This document shows, piece by piece, positions 52,920 to 63,152 of a stretch of 64,000 nucleotides of DNA; position 1 is the first letter of the stretch; every line of letters starts with the position of its first letter. The notes beneath the pieces were generated by a model. That model was not told where the DNA came from. It was given only the letters and a program-made list of their open reading frames with translations, and made no database searches. Source of the DNA: Plantactinospora sp. KBS50. Lineage in GTDB: Bacteria; Actinomycetota; Actinomycetes; Mycobacteriales; Micromonosporaceae. The stretch spans positions 6,625,727-6,689,726 of the forward strand of contig NZ_CP022961.1 of NCBI RefSeq assembly GCF_002285795.1, in the 5' to 3' direction. Made by a program: the position numbers and the translations under genes.

Positions 52920-53935
52920 TCTCCGGCATGGACAGCAACCCCGTCGAGGAAGCCACCCTGCCCGGGCCGCGAACCGGCGCGGCCGTGTCGGAACTCCGTG
53001 TGCTCGTACTGGCCGGCGGCCTGTCGTACGAGCGGGACGTGTCGCTGCGATCCGGCCGCCGGGTACTGGACGCGCTCCGGTCCTCCGGCGTCGACGTCGA
53101 ACTGCGGGACGCGGACGCCACCCTGCTACCCACGCTCGCCGGCGACCCGCCGGACGCCGTGGTGATCGCCCTGCACGGCGCCACCGGCGAGGACGGGTCG
53201 CTGCGCGGCGTCCTGGACCTCTGCGGCGTGCCGTACGTCGGCTGCGACGCCCGCTCCTCCCGGCTCGCCTGGGACAAGCCGTCGGCCAAGGCGGTCCTCC
53301 AGGAGGCCGGGATCCCCACGCCCGACTGGGTGGCGCTGCCGCACGACCGGTTCTCCGAACTCGGCGCCGTCGCCGTACTGGACCGGATCGTCCACCGGCT
53401 CGGCGTGCCGCTGATGGTCAAGCCCGCGCAGGGCGGGTCGGGGCTGGGCGCCGCCGTGGTCCGGGACGCGGCCGCGCTGCCGGCCGCCATGGTGGGCTGT
53501 TTCGCGTACGACTCGACCGCGCTGGTCGAGCGGTACGTCCCCGGCATGGACGTCGGCGTCTCGGTGGTGGACCTGGGCGACGGCCCGCGCGCGCTGCCGG
53601 CCGTGGAGATCGTCCCCCGGGACGGCGTGTACGACTACGCGGCGCGGTACACGGCGGGACTGACCACCTGGCACGCCCCGGCCCGGCTGCCCGCCGAGGT
53701 GGCCGCGCGGGTCGCCGAGACGGCCGTGGCCGCCCACCGGGCGCTCGGGTTGCGCGACGTGTCCCGGGTGGACCTGATCGTGGACGAGCAGGGCGGCGCG
53801 CACGTCCTCGAGGTGACGGTGTCCCCGGGGATGACCGAGACCTCGCTGCTGCCACTCGCCGTGAAGGCCGCCGGGCTCGACCTGGGCGCGATGCTCGGCA
53901 CGCTCGTGGCACGCGCGGCCGCCCGCAACCACTGA
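52916..53935 (+). CDS. D-alanine-D-alanine ligase-like ATP-grasp enzyme
   Basis: 339 residues with the Ddl layout: VLVLAGGLSYERDVSLRSG at the N-terminus, VVIALHGATGEDGSLRGVLDLCGVPYVG, an ATP-grasp core (PLMVKPAQGGSGLGAAVV, YDYAARYTAG) and a C-terminal LEVTVSPGMTETSLLPLAV. In true Ddl enzymes the last motif reads LExNTxPGMT, the Asn binding magnesium; here a Thr takes that place. It may therefore ligate other amino acids or be a divergent paralogue, and it need not be the cell's main Ddl. The first ATG overlaps the aminotransferase stop (ATGA); a second ATG lies four codons in. Confidence 0.82.
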   Translation: MISGMDSNPVEEATLPGPRTGAAVSELRVLVLAGGLSYERDVSLRSGRRVLDALRSSGVDVELRDADATLLPTLAGDPPDAVVIALHGATGEDGSLRGVLDLCGVPYVGCDARSSRLAWDKPSAKAVLQEAGIPTPDWVALPHDRFSELGAVAVLDRIVHRLGVPLMVKPAQGGSGLGAAVVRDAAALPAAMVGCFAYDSTALVERYVPGMDVGVSVVDLGDGPRALPAVEIVPRDGVYDYAARYTAGLTTWHAPARLPAEVAARVAETAVAAHRALGLRDVSRVDLIVDEQGGAHVLEVTVSPGMTETSLLPLAVKAAGLDLGAMLGTLVARAAARNH

Positions 53936-54043
53936 CCGCCCGGTCTCGGTTCACCGCCGGTCCGGGTCCGCCCGCCGCCCCAGTCGGCCGCCCCAGTCGG
54001 CCGTCTTAGTCCGCCGCCGCCCGCCGTTCGAGCGGGCGGCGGC

Positions 54044-54057
54044 GTTTCACGTGAAAC
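54044..54057. promoter_or_regulatory. parS: parS site 1
   Basis: GTTTCACGTGAAAC, an exact match to the conserved 14-base ParB-binding palindrome. Confidence 0.93.
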
Positions 54058-54325
54058 ATCGGGGTGGCCGGGCCGCCCGGCTGCCCCGCGGAGGGCGGCA
54101 GCGCACCTGAACGCACCGGCCGGCGAACGGTCTCGAAGCGCATCTGGTCGCGGTGGCGGGCCGAACCTCCCGGCCGCGGGCCTTCGACGGGGACCGGCTG
54201 GCCCGCGGCCGGTGCCCCGGTCGACCCCACCCCACACGCCCCGCACCAGGCCGCGAGGGCGGCCGTCCGCAGCGGTGGCGGTGGCGGCCGCGCGGTGGCG
54301 GTGGTGGCGCGGTGGTGGCCCCGAT

Positions 54326-54339
54326 GTTTCACGTGAAAC
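54326..54339. promoter_or_regulatory. parS: parS site 2
   Basis: A second exact GTTTCACGTGAAAC in the same intergenic region, next to the dispersed palindromic repeat. Confidence 0.93.
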
Positions 54340-54358
54340 GGCGCCAGGTCCGGAAAGA

Positions 54359-54429
54359 TCAACTCGTCTTCGGCGAAGTCGGGGGGTTCGAAGTGCCAGG
54401 ACACCCCATCTTCACCGAAGACGAGTTGA
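54359..54429. repeat. Dispersed palindromic repeat, copy 2
   Basis: Arms beginning TCAACTCGTCTTCGGCGAAG, 25 bases with three mismatches, same family as 19208-19278. It lies 19 bases from parS site 2. Confidence 0.75.
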
Positions 54430-54556
54430 TGTTGGTTGGAGCGCGGAACGGGACTCCGCAGGCTGACACCCCACGTCGCGACCGGGCCGCCCGCCGGGCG
54501 AGGGTCCGCCCGAGCGTGTCGAGCCCGCGGAAATCATCCGGGCACCTGTCGACCTC

Positions 54557-54608
54557 GCGATCGCGGATTTCTGGTGCCCACGGGAGGGCGTCAGGAATCC
54601 GCGATCGC
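54557..54608. repeat. Long imperfect hairpin
   Basis: Perfect 13-base outer arms GCGATCGCGGATT/AATCCGCGATCGC with a further paired inner stem (CTGGTGCCC/GGGCGTCAG, two mismatches). It lies 70 bases beyond the stop of the HIT-like gene and may terminate it. Confidence 0.5.
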
Positions 54609-54679
54609 CGGGACGAGCCGGGACGGTCTGGCGGCCGCGGCGAGTCCGGTCGCGGCGGTGGCCCGAGACCGGGCCAGGT

Positions 54680-56131
54680 CTATCGGGTGGAGCTTCCGGA
54701 CCGCCGCTCGCCGGTGCCCGACGCGTCGTCTGCGTCCGGATGGCGGTCCCGGGAGACCTGGGTCGGGATCGGGCCGCGGGCTGGAGCCGAAGGTGCCGAG
54801 GGTCGAAGGGCCGCACCGGATGCCGGAGCACCCGAGCCGGTGGCCGCCACCGGGTCGGAGCCCGCCGGCCCATTCTGGCCCGCCAACCCGCCAGAATCCG
54901 ACGGCCGACTCGCGCCGGAGTCCACCGAGGCACCGGAGTCGGCCGAAGCGTCCTCGACCGCTTGAACCGCGGCGTCCGGCGAGCCGGTCCCGATGGCCGC
55001 CGTCCCGGGTCCACCGGTGCCGGCCGTCGGTGCGGAGGCCGATTCCGTCGGTCCGGTGCCGGCGACTGCGGCCGGCTGCCGGTCCGAGGCCGCACCGCCG
55101 GTCGGGTCTGTGCCGCCCGAAGCGACCGGCCCGTCCGAAGCGACCGGCCCGCCAGTCGAGGTCGTTCCGCCAGCCGGGGCAGCACCGCCAGCCGGAGCCG
55201 CACCGCCAGCCGCACCGCCGGGGACGGCGGCGACGCCGGTGACGGTGCCGCCGCCCGCGATCTTCGCCGGCCCGCCCGGGGCGGTCGGCGCCGCAGGAGG
55301 CGGATCGGCGTCCGGCGACTCGGCCTCGGCCACCAGCGCCCTCGCGGGCTGCGCCCGGACGGCGCCCCCGGTGGCGGCGTCCGCGTTCGGGGCGTCCGGG
55401 GATGGGTCCAGCGCCGCACTCCGCGCCGCGCTGGACGCAGCGCCGGGATCAGCGGCGTCCCTGCCGGCCGGCGTACCCGACGCCGCCTCGGCCGCGCCGG
55501 ACCCGGCCGGCTCGTCCACCGGGATGGCCTGGCTGGCGAAGCTGGCCGGAGCCTGCCACTGGATCCGCGGCGGCTCGGCGAGCGGACGCCCACCGAACTC
55601 GGCCAGCCAGGCGGCGACCAGCGCGAGGTTCTCCCGCCAGGTCGTCTCGGAGATCGGCGGCAGGATCGCGTCCCAGAGCGACAGGAAGGTCCCCCGCAGT
55701 TGGAGGCGGCCGTAGGGCCGGGCCAGGAACCACATGTGCAGGTGCGCGGAGCCGTCGCCCCAGCGGTTGACGTGGACCCGGGCCACGCCGTCGAGCGACC
55801 GGATCGCCCGTTCCAGCCGGACCGTCATCACGCCGAGTTCGGCGGCGAGCAGGTTGGGCAGGTCGCCGAGGTCGAGGTGCGAGCGGGACTCCAGGATGAG
55901 CACCGCGGGCAGGCCGGTGGGCCGGTCCATGGTGCGTACCCGCCAGCGCTCACTGACCCAGATGTACGCCTCGTCGGGCGCGGCGCATGCCGTGCACTCG
56001 CCGGCGTCCTCGCCCTTGCGTGGTGGCTCGACGGCCACCGGCTCGTTGAGATTCTTGACCCGCAGGTCGCCCTCGAAGGGGAAGGAGGGCCACCTGGTGA
56101 AGTCGGGAAGGGAGGGAGGGGTGTGGGGCAC
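54680..56131 (-). CDS. HIT-like domain protein with long Ala/Gly/Thr-rich tail
   Basis: 483 residues. The first 200 residues are conserved in style, with paired cysteines (ECTACAAPDEAYIW) that may bind zinc and a histidine cluster AHLHMWFLARPYG like the HIT nucleotide-hydrolase motif, ending in WRENLALVAAWLAEFGG. The remaining 280 residues are low complexity (APAGGAAPAGGTT units) and probably disordered. Proteins of this kind sit beside parB in many actinobacteria, but their substrate is unknown. A GTG start is used with a weak ribosome-binding site. The upstream region holds DnaA boxes and a parS site. Confidence 0.75.
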   Translation of the reverse strand: MPHTPPSLPDFTRWPSFPFEGDLRVKNLNEPVAVEPPRKGEDAGECTACAAPDEAYIWVSERWRVRTMDRPTGLPAVLILESRSHLDLGDLPNLLAAELGVMTVRLERAIRSLDGVARVHVNRWGDGSAHLHMWFLARPYGRLQLRGTFLSLWDAILPPISETTWRENLALVAAWLAEFGGRPLAEPPRIQWQAPASFASQAIPVDEPAGSGAAEAASGTPAGRDAADPGAASSAARSAALDPSPDAPNADAATGGAVRAQPARALVAEAESPDADPPPAAPTAPGGPAKIAGGGTVTGVAAVPGGAAGGAAPAGGAAPAGGTTSTGGPVASDGPVASGGTDPTGGAASDRQPAAVAGTGPTESASAPTAGTGGPGTAAIGTGSPDAAVQAVEDASADSGASVDSGASRPSDSGGLAGQNGPAGSDPVAATGSGAPASGAALRPSAPSAPARGPIPTQVSRDRHPDADDASGTGERRSGSSTR

Positions 56132-56194
56132 GAGGTGACCCTAGTCCCTCGGACCGCCCCCTGTCCGCATCAGGAGGGTCGGCGCCGGGCGACC

Positions 56195-56299
56195 TGTGGA
56201 CAGCGAACGGTGGCCACTCGTTCATCCACAGGAGTTATCCACAGGCAGCCGCTCCGGAGCCGAAATCCCGGGTAACTGCGGGTGCGCGCCTGTGGATAT
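56195..56299. promoter_or_regulatory. DnaA-box cluster between parB and the HIT-like gene
   Basis: Four 9-mers in about 105 bases: CTGTCCACA (56195-56203, minus strand), TCATCCACA (56222-56230), a perfect TTATCCACA (56235-56243), and ATATCCACA (56291-56299, minus strand). Confidence 0.6.
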
Positions 56300-56301
56300 C
56301 T

Positions 56302-56347
56302 CCGTTCCGGATCCCCTGTTTCACGTGAAACGGGGGATCCGGAACGG
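56302..56347. terminator. 46-bp palindrome with parS at its centre, probable parB terminator
   Basis: Arms CCGTTCCGGATCCCC... are complementary with one mismatch, and the centre coincides exactly with that of parS site 3. It ends 10 bases beyond the parB stop. Confidence 0.65.
56318..56331. promoter_or_regulatory. parS: parS site 3
   Basis: Exact GTTTCACGTGAAAC, just downstream of parB and embedded in the terminator-like palindrome. Confidence 0.93.
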
Positions 56348-56356
56348 GAGAACGAC

Positions 56357-57373
56357 TCACTCTTCGGGGGAGTCTTCCATGCCGATGAGGCCCACGATCC
56401 GCTCCAGGTCGTCGACCGTGGCGAACTCGATGGTGATCTTCCCCTTGGACCGACCGATGTCGACCTTGACCCGGGTGTCGAAGCGGTCCGACAGCCGGTC
56501 GGCGAGTTCGGAGAGCCCCGGCGCGTGCGGCTTCGCCCGTCGCCGGGCGGGGCCGGCCTTGGCGGCCGGGTCCTCGGCCGCGGCCAGCGACACCAGTTCC
56601 TCGGTGGCCCGTACCGAAAGCCCTTCGGCCACGATCCGGTGCGCGAGCGCCTCCTGGGCGTCGCCGTCCTCCAGGCTCAGCAACGCCCGGGCGTGGCCGG
56701 CGGACAGCACCCCGGCGGCAACCCGGCGCTGCACCTGCGCCGGGAGGTTGAGCAGCCGGAGGGTGTTCGAGATCTGTGGACGGCTGCGGCCGATCCGGCG
56801 GGCCAGTTCCTCGTGCGTCGCACCGAACTCCTCAAGGAGCTGCTGGTACGCCGCGGCCTCCTCCAGCGGGTTCAGGTTGGCCCGGTGGATGTTCTCCAGC
56901 AGCGCGTCCCGCAGCATGGCGTCGTCGCGGGTGTCCCGCACGATGGCCGGAATCGTCTCCCGGCCGACCTCCTGGGCTGCCCGCCACCGGCGCTCGCCCA
57001 TCACCAGCTCGTACTGCTGGTCGGCGAGCTGCCGCACCACGATCGGCTGGAGGAAACCCACCTGCTCGATCGAGGTCTTCAGCTCCGCCAGCGCCTCCTC
57101 GTCGAAGACCTGCCGCGGCTGCTTCGGGTTCGGCACGATCGAGCCCACCGGCACCTCGGCGAACCTGGCGCCCGGCACCGGGGCGAGCCGGTCGTCCTCC
57201 TCCGTCGCGACGCTCCCGGCCGGCCCGGCCTCGGCGACCGGCGCCCCGGCCACGGCCTCGTAGGCCGGTCCGGCTGGGACGCCGGCAACCGCTCCGGTCG
57301 TCGGCTCCACCGGCGTGGTCGGGATCAGCGCGCCCAGCCCGCGTCCCAGCCCGCCGCGTGGACGGTTCTTCAT
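56357..57373 (-). CDS. parB: Chromosome-partitioning protein ParB
   Basis: 338 residues. ParB loads at parS as a CTP-dependent clamp and spreads to form the segregation complex. It starts [18 protein letters not shown], the ParA-stimulating N-terminus. The CTPase/N-domain has [20 protein letters not shown] and the [12 protein letters not shown] box, followed by [14 protein letters not shown], the helix-turn-helix [20 protein letters not shown], and a C-terminal dimerisation domain. It lies 29 bases after parA in one operon. A Gly/Ala/Pro-rich insert separates the first two parts. Confidence 0.96.
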   Translation of the reverse strand: MKNRPRGGLGRGLGALIPTTPVEPTTGAVAGVPAGPAYEAVAGAPVAEAGPAGSVATEEDDRLAPVPGARFAEVPVGSIVPNPKQPRQVFDEEALAELKTSIEQVGFLQPIVVRQLADQQYELVMGERRWRAAQEVGRETIPAIVRDTRDDAMLRDALLENIHRANLNPLEEAAAYQQLLEEFGATHEELARRIGRSRPQISNTLRLLNLPAQVQRRVAAGVLSAGHARALLSLEDGDAQEALAHRIVAEGLSVRATEELVSLAAAEDPAAKAGPARRRAKPHAPGLSELADRLSDRFDTRVKVDIGRSKGKITIEFATVDDLERIVGLIGMEDSPEE

Positions 57374-57402
57374 GCCCTTGCCTCCCACTGGTCTCCTCCG
57401 GC

Positions 57403-58731
57403 TCAGGCGTTCCGGCCCACGGTGGCCCGGACTCCCCGTTGCGCGATCTCCTGGGCCGCCTCGAAGTAGCTGGTGGCGCCCCGCGATCCGGGATCGTAGG
57501 TCATCACCGACTGGCCGTAGCTCGGAGCCTCGGAAACCCGGACGTTGCGCGGGATCACGGCTTGGAGGACCTTGTCGCCGAAGTGGTTGCGAACGTCCTG
57601 TTCCACCGCGTCGGCCAGCCGGGTACGCCGGTCGTACATGGTGAGCAGGATGGTCGAGACCTCCAGCGTCGGGTTCAGGTGCTGGCGCACCAGGTTGATG
57701 TTGTTGATGAGCTGGTTCAGCCCTTCCAGCGCGTAGTACTCGCACTGGATGGGGATGAGCACCTCGCGGGCCGCCACCAGCGCGTTGACCGTCAACAGAC
57801 CCAACGACGGCGGGCAGTCGATGAACACGTAGTCGAAGGGTTCGGGATGCGCGGCGATCGCGCGGGACAGCCGGGACTCCCGGGCGACCACCGAGACCAG
57901 CTCGATCTCCGCACCGGCGAGGTCGATGGTCGCCGGCACGCACCACAGGTTCGGGATGCCCTCGACCGGCTGGGCGACGTCGGCGATCGGGGTGCTGTCG
58001 ATCAGGCAGTCGTACACGTCGGGGATGCCGGTGTGGTGCGGCACGTTCAGCCCGGTGGAGGCGTTGCCCTGCGGATCCAGGTCGATCACCAGTACCCGGT
58101 TGCCGTGCAGGGCGAGCGCCACGGCCAGGTTGACGGTTGTGGTGGTCTTGCCGACCCCGCCCTTCTGGTTGGCAACGCACATGATCCGAGGGCTGTCGGG
58201 GCGGGGCATGGTCACCTCGCCGCTCGGGTTGAGGATCTGCACGGCGCGCAATGCCTCCATAGCCAGGGGTGGGTCGTCATCGTGCGGGGGCGGGGCCTCC
58301 GGTGAAACGTACGCGGCCGAAGGCTCGGTGGCCGGGAACCCGGCCGGGGCGTCCGGCGTGTCCGCGGCCGGCGGGGCGTACCCGGTCGCGGGAGCCTGCG
58401 GGGCGCCGCCGGAGCGGGCCGCCGCGGGGCCGGCGGGGGCCGTCGGGTCGGCGGCTGGTCGCCCTACCCGGGCCGCCGGCGGGTTCGGGCCCGCACCGGC
58501 AACGCCGGGGCCGTCCGTCCGGCTCTGGCCGCCTTCCGGCCAGCCCTGTTCCGGTACGGCCGGGCGGCCCGGTCTGGATTGCGGCGCGGCGTCCCCGTCC
58601 CGGTACGCCGCCCGGGGGCGGTCCCCGGCCGACCAGCCGTCGGTGCCGGTTTCACGTGAAACACCGGCGCCACCCCCGGCCACGCCGGGGTAGCCGCCGT
58701 TCGACTCGTCGTATGTAGCGTTGTCCTGCAC
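57403..58731 (-). CDS. parA: Chromosome-partitioning ATPase ParA (Soj) with long N-terminal extension
   Basis: 442 residues from the GTG at 58731. The ATPase part begins [17 protein letters not shown] (deviant Walker A with the signature lysine) and has [31 protein letters not shown] and [11 protein letters not shown], all typical of Soj-type ParA, which moves ParB-origin complexes along the nucleoid. The first 180 residues are Pro/Ala/Gly-rich and disordered. If this start is right the protein is about 100 residues longer than usual; a start at the ATG beginning [11 protein letters not shown] (about 58208) would give the classic size. parS site 4 lies inside the extension. Confidence 0.93.
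   Translation of the reverse strand: MQDNATYDESNGGYPGVAGGGAGVSRETGTDGWSAGDRPRAAYRDGDAAPQSRPGRPAVPEQGWPEGGQSRTDGPGVAGAGPNPPAARVGRPAADPTAPAGPAAARSGGAPQAPATGYAPPAADTPDAPAGFPATEPSAAYVSPEAPPPHDDDPPLAMEALRAVQILNPSGEVTMPRPDSPRIMCVANQKGGVGKTTTTVNLAVALALHGNRVLVIDLDPQGNASTGLNVPHHTGIPDVYDCLIDSTPIADVAQPVEGIPNLWCVPATIDLAGAEIELVSVVARESRLSRAIAAHPEPFDYVFIDCPPSLGLLTVNALVAAREVLIPIQCEYYALEGLNQLINNINLVRQHLNPTLEVSTILLTMYDRRTRLADAVEQDVRNHFGDKVLQAVIPRNVRVSEAPSYGQSVMTYDPGSRGATSYFEAAQEIAQRGVRATVGRNA
58649..58662. promoter_or_regulatory. parS: parS site 4 (inside parA)
   Basis: Exact GTTTCACGTGAAAC within the 5' part of parA, encoding the VSRET stretch of the disordered N-terminal extension. Confidence 0.93.
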
Positions 58732-59001
58732 CGTGTCATCCCTGCCAGCCGCTGTGGATGGGGTCTGCCGCCGCAGCGCTCCACACCTGGGGGTACGGGC
58801 GGAGCGTGTGGCCCGGCGAGGAGCGGCCGGCGACTCGACGCCGCGGTCCGCCGCCCGGTCCACTCTATCGACGCGCGGCCAGCCTACGGCCGACGGGCGG
58901 CGGAGGCCACGGCCAGCCGGTGAGGTGGTCGTGTCCGGTCGGCCCACCGGGCCGGTCCGCCGCGCCGGTTTGCTGCGGCGGACCGGCGCGGCGGCTCCAG
59001 G

Positions 59002-60348
<1,347 letters not shown>

Positions 60349-60588
60349 CGTGTCATCTCCGTATTCGCTCGGGACCGTCCGGTCCTCGCGGTTCCCCGGG
60401 GTGGTCGGCGGAAATCCGCCGGACACCCGGGCACGTCCTACGCGGGCATCCTCGCCCGCCGCACCGGCCTCGCGGGGCCGAATCCGGATCCGGCGCCGGT
60501 GCTACGACCGCGGCACGGTATCCGTTCGGCCGGACCGCCGGCCGGACCGGCTGGCCGGCAGCCCGTCGGGCCGGGCGGCCGGGCCGGC

Positions 60589-61647
60589 TCACCGGCGTTT
60601 GGCCGGCCGGTTCTTCTTCGGGTTGACCGGCTTGGCGCCGGGCTTCGGGGCCAATGCCCGGTTCGGCGTGGCGGGCTCGACCGGCTCGGCGCCGTTGGCC
60701 TTGTTGCCCCGGCGCAACAGCCCACCCGACTTGGCCGGCTGCACGACGTTGGCGGCCGCACCGGCGCGCGGCTTCGCCGGCCCCCGGCCGGTGGGCTTCG
60801 CGGGCGCCTTGGCCGGCGTCGCCTTGCCGGAGGCCGTCCGGTTCACGGTGGGCGGCGGCGGGAACTTGCGGAGCACCCACTGCTGCTGGGCCAGCGTGAA
60901 CAGGTTGTTCGTGACCCAGTAGATGATCACACCGATCGGGAAGATCGACCCCGACACCAGCAGCGAGACCGGGATGCCGTACAGCATCAGCCGCTGGATC
61001 ATCTTCTGCTGCGGGTCCTCGGCCCAGCCCGTCTTGAGGATCATCTGGCGGCTGGTCAGGTAGGTGGTGGCGATCATGATCGCCACCAGGATGCCCGCGA
61101 CGATCTTCACGGTGGTGGTGCTCGCGCCCAGGCCCGTCAGGTCGGCCGCGGTGGAACCGAACCGGCCGGAGATGGGGGCGTGGAACAGCGTCGCGTGGGC
61201 GGCGTCGGTGAACTGGTCGGCCGTCCAGCCGTACAGGGTCTTGTACTGCTCCTTGGCGTTCGGGTTCAGCCGCTTGAGGGTGTGGAAGAGGCCGAGGAAG
61301 ACCGGGATCTGGAGGAACATCGGAAGGCAGCCCATCAGCGGGTTGGCCTTTTCCTTCCGGTACAGCTCCATCATTTCCTTCTGGAGCGTCTCCCGGTCAC
61401 CCTTGTGCTTCTCCTGCAGCTCCTTGACCTTGGGCTGCAACGCCTGCATGGCCCGCTGCGACTTGATCTGCTTGACGAAGATCGGGAACAGGATGACCCG
61501 GACGGTCACCACCAGGAAGATGATCGAGAGGATCCACGCCCAGTTGGTGCCGAGCACCTGGCCGGCGGAGACACCGATCGCCTCCCACAGCGAGTGCCAG
61601 CGCAGCAGGATCCATGAGATCGCCCAGTAGATCCAGTCGAGACTCAA
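60589..61647 (-). CDS. yidC: Membrane protein insertase YidC
   Basis: 352 residues. YidC inserts and folds membrane proteins, alone or with SecYEG. The N-terminal hairpin, IIFLVVTVRVILFPIFVKQIKSQRAMQALQPKVKELQEKHKGD (with the conserved groove arginine), NPLMGCLPMFLQIPVFLGLF and the GVIIYWVTNNLFTLAQQ helix are diagnostic. The C-terminal 90 residues are Lys/Pro/Ala-rich and cytoplasmic, a tail that may bind the ribosome. The start appears to be a TTG at 61647, preceded by TGGAG. It follows yidD by three bases. Confidence 0.95.
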   Translation of the reverse strand: MSLDWIYWAISWILLRWHSLWEAIGVSAGQVLGTNWAWILSIIFLVVTVRVILFPIFVKQIKSQRAMQALQPKVKELQEKHKGDRETLQKEMMELYRKEKANPLMGCLPMFLQIPVFLGLFHTLKRLNPNAKEQYKTLYGWTADQFTDAAHATLFHAPISGRFGSTAADLTGLGASTTTVKIVAGILVAIMIATTYLTSRQMILKTGWAEDPQQKMIQRLMLYGIPVSLLVSGSIFPIGVIIYWVTNNLFTLAQQQWVLRKFPPPPTVNRTASGKATPAKAPAKPTGRGPAKPRAGAAANVVQPAKSGGLLRRGNKANGAEPVEPATPNRALAPKPGAKPVNPKKNRPAKRR

Positions 61648-61650
61648 TTC

Positions 61651-61938
61651 TCAGGCTCCAGTCACGTCGACACGGCGGCGGCCGCCCGGCTCCGGCACCG
61701 GGTCATATCCACCAGGGTGGAAGGGGTGGCACCGCAACAACCGCCGGATCGCCAGGACGGTCCCCCTGAGGGCGCCGTGCCGCGTCACCGCCTCCAGGGC
61801 GTATGCGCTGCACGACGGGTAGAACCGACAGCGAGCCGGCAGTGCCGGGCTTATCCAACGACGGTACGCGACGATGGCCAGCGTCAGCATCCGGGCACCC
61901 GCCGTAGGGGTGCTCCCTGGGCTGGTCACCCGGCTCAT
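61651..61938 (-). CDS. yidD: Membrane protein insertion efficiency factor YidD
   Basis: 95 residues. The YidD signature is complete: [39 protein letters not shown] and [16 protein letters not shown], with the three conserved cysteines. It is a small amphipathic membrane-associated protein that helps YidC. Its ATG overlaps the rnpA stop by four bases; an internal ATG at 61890 would give a shorter form that still contains the whole domain. Confidence 0.94.
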   Translation of the reverse strand: MSRVTSPGSTPTAGARMLTLAIVAYRRWISPALPARCRFYPSCSAYALEAVTRHGALRGTVLAIRRLLRCHPFHPGGYDPVPEPGGRRRVDVTGA

Positions 61939-62357
61939 CGGGGCCGCCGGCCGGGCCGGCGGGGGCCGCGGGCGGCCGCCAGCGCGGCATCCAGATCGGC
62001 GGCCAGCCGGTCGTAGGGCGACGTGGCCGCCGCCGGGAGCGCCCGGACGACCAGGGTGGTCCCGGCGGGCAGACCGGGAATCCGGTCCCGCACCAGGTGT
62101 CGCAGCCGACGCCGGACGGTGTTCCGGCGTACGGCGTTGCCCACCGCCCGGGAAACGACAAAGCCGGCCCGGGGCGGCGGGGACGGCGATCCCGTACCGC
62201 CGGACGGTGCCGGCTCTGGCTGCGGCGGTCCGCTGACCGCCACGGGGGTGGGTGAGTAGAGGTGGACGACGACCGAGCCGCGACCGGCCCGCCGGCCGTC
62301 CCGGATCGCTGCGGCGAAGTCGGTGCTGCGCCGCAGTCGGTGCACGGCGGGGAGCAC
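61935..62357 (-). CDS. rnpA: Ribonuclease P protein component
   Basis: 140 residues. It binds the RNase P RNA and helps mature tRNA 5' ends. The [22 protein letters not shown]-terminus and the RNR motif region [23 protein letters not shown] are diagnostic. GTG start with GGAGG upstream. Between the two conserved parts lies a Pro/Gly-rich insert of about 25 residues that is longer than in E. coli but common in actinomycetes. It is 38 bases downstream of rpmH. Confidence 0.95.
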   Translation of the reverse strand: MLPAVHRLRRSTDFAAAIRDGRRAGRGSVVVHLYSPTPVAVSGPPQPEPAPSGGTGSPSPPPRAGFVVSRAVGNAVRRNTVRRRLRHLVRDRIPGLPAGTTLVVRALPAAATSPYDRLAADLDAALAAARGPRRPGRRPR

Positions 62358-62395
62358 GACTGCCTCGTCCTCCGGGGGAACGGCCCGGTCGGCGC

Positions 62396-62533
62396 TCAGG
62401 CCGACAGGCGTGCCCGACCCTTGGACCGGCGGTTCGCCACGATGGCCCGGCCGGCCCGGGTGCGCATGCGCAGCCGGAAGCCGTGGGTCTTCGCGCGCCG
62501 GCGGTTGTTCGGCTGGTAGGTGCGCTTGCTCAC
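62396..62533 (-). CDS. rpmH: 50S ribosomal protein L34
   Basis: A 45-codon gene. Translation from the GTG at 62533 gives [38 protein letters not shown] and a short ARLSA end, the unmistakable L34 sequence. It heads the rpmH-rnpA-yidD-yidC-jag-rsmG-parA-parB series and is divergent from dnaA. Confidence 0.97.
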   Translation of the reverse strand: MSKRTYQPNNRRRAKTHGFRLRMRTRAGRAIVANRRSKGRARLSA

Positions 62534-63152
62534 GTCAGGCTCTCCGTCTTCGTACGCCCCCGGCGCGACGCCTGGGGTCGTGGGGTGGTCTGGCGTACCA
62601 CCCTAGCAAAGAGCAAAAGGGCAGCCGATCCACCCTACGCGGGGGTAGCTGGGGCGTCAACAGTACCGTTACCCAGCGTACGGGGATCCGTGCGTCGCCG
62701 GCTCGCGTCCGGCGGCCCCGGCCGGAGGTGTCGGACCTCACGGTCGAGGCCGGCGGTCGTCGCGGCGGTCCAGGGTCGTTGATCGATCCGACCGGCGGGC
62801 AGGTTGCCGCTCGGCGACGGTTGAAGGGTTGTGGACAACGCTGTTAGCGTGCCCGTTTGCCGGTCAGCGTCCAAGGCCAGCGGAGCTACCGCGCAAAACC
62901 GGTCAAGCTTCTGAATCGTTCGCACGATGAACCCGCACCGACGGCCCACCATGTGGGCCAGGGTCGGACGAACGTGCGATAGGGGGAGCCACCATCGGGC
63001 GATACACAGGCTGTGGATAACTTGTGGACAGCGGTCGGTGTTTCGGTTCGGGCCGCGACGTCCTGCCTGTCCGATGCGGCAGCAGGCCGGAACGGTCGAC
63101 CGGGAACCGGTCAGGGCCGCGGGGGACGCAGAGGCGAGGGGGTGGCGCGACG
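62534..63152. promoter_or_regulatory. rpmH-dnaA intergenic region with DnaA boxes
   Basis: About 620 bases between divergent genes, with no convincing coding region. Minus-strand DnaA boxes are a perfect TTGTCCACA (62830-62838), a perfect TTATCCACA (63012-63020) and CTGTCCACA (63023-63031). The last two are 121-141 bases before the dnaA start and suit autoregulation of dnaA. In many actinobacteria the replication origin itself is on the other side of dnaA, outside this window. Confidence 0.7.

Larger units (their letters stand above)
53936..54679. other. Origin-proximal intergenic region with two parS sites and palindromes
   Basis: About 740 bases with no convincing gene; the open frames seen here are by-products of G+C content. 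It contains two perfect parS sites 268 bases apart, the second copy of the dispersed palindrome and a long imperfect hairpin, each listed separately. It looks like a ParB loading zone. Confidence 0.65.

Noticed and set aside
54016..54679. Coding genes in the gap before the HIT-like gene
   Set aside because: Open frames here cross parS sites and palindromes, have Arg/Pro/Gly-biased products and no ribosome-binding sites.
62534..63152. The complete replication origin in the rpmH-dnaA gap
   Set aside because: Only three DnaA boxes are seen and no dense cluster or A+T-rich unwinding element; in related actinobacteria oriC lies after dnaA.
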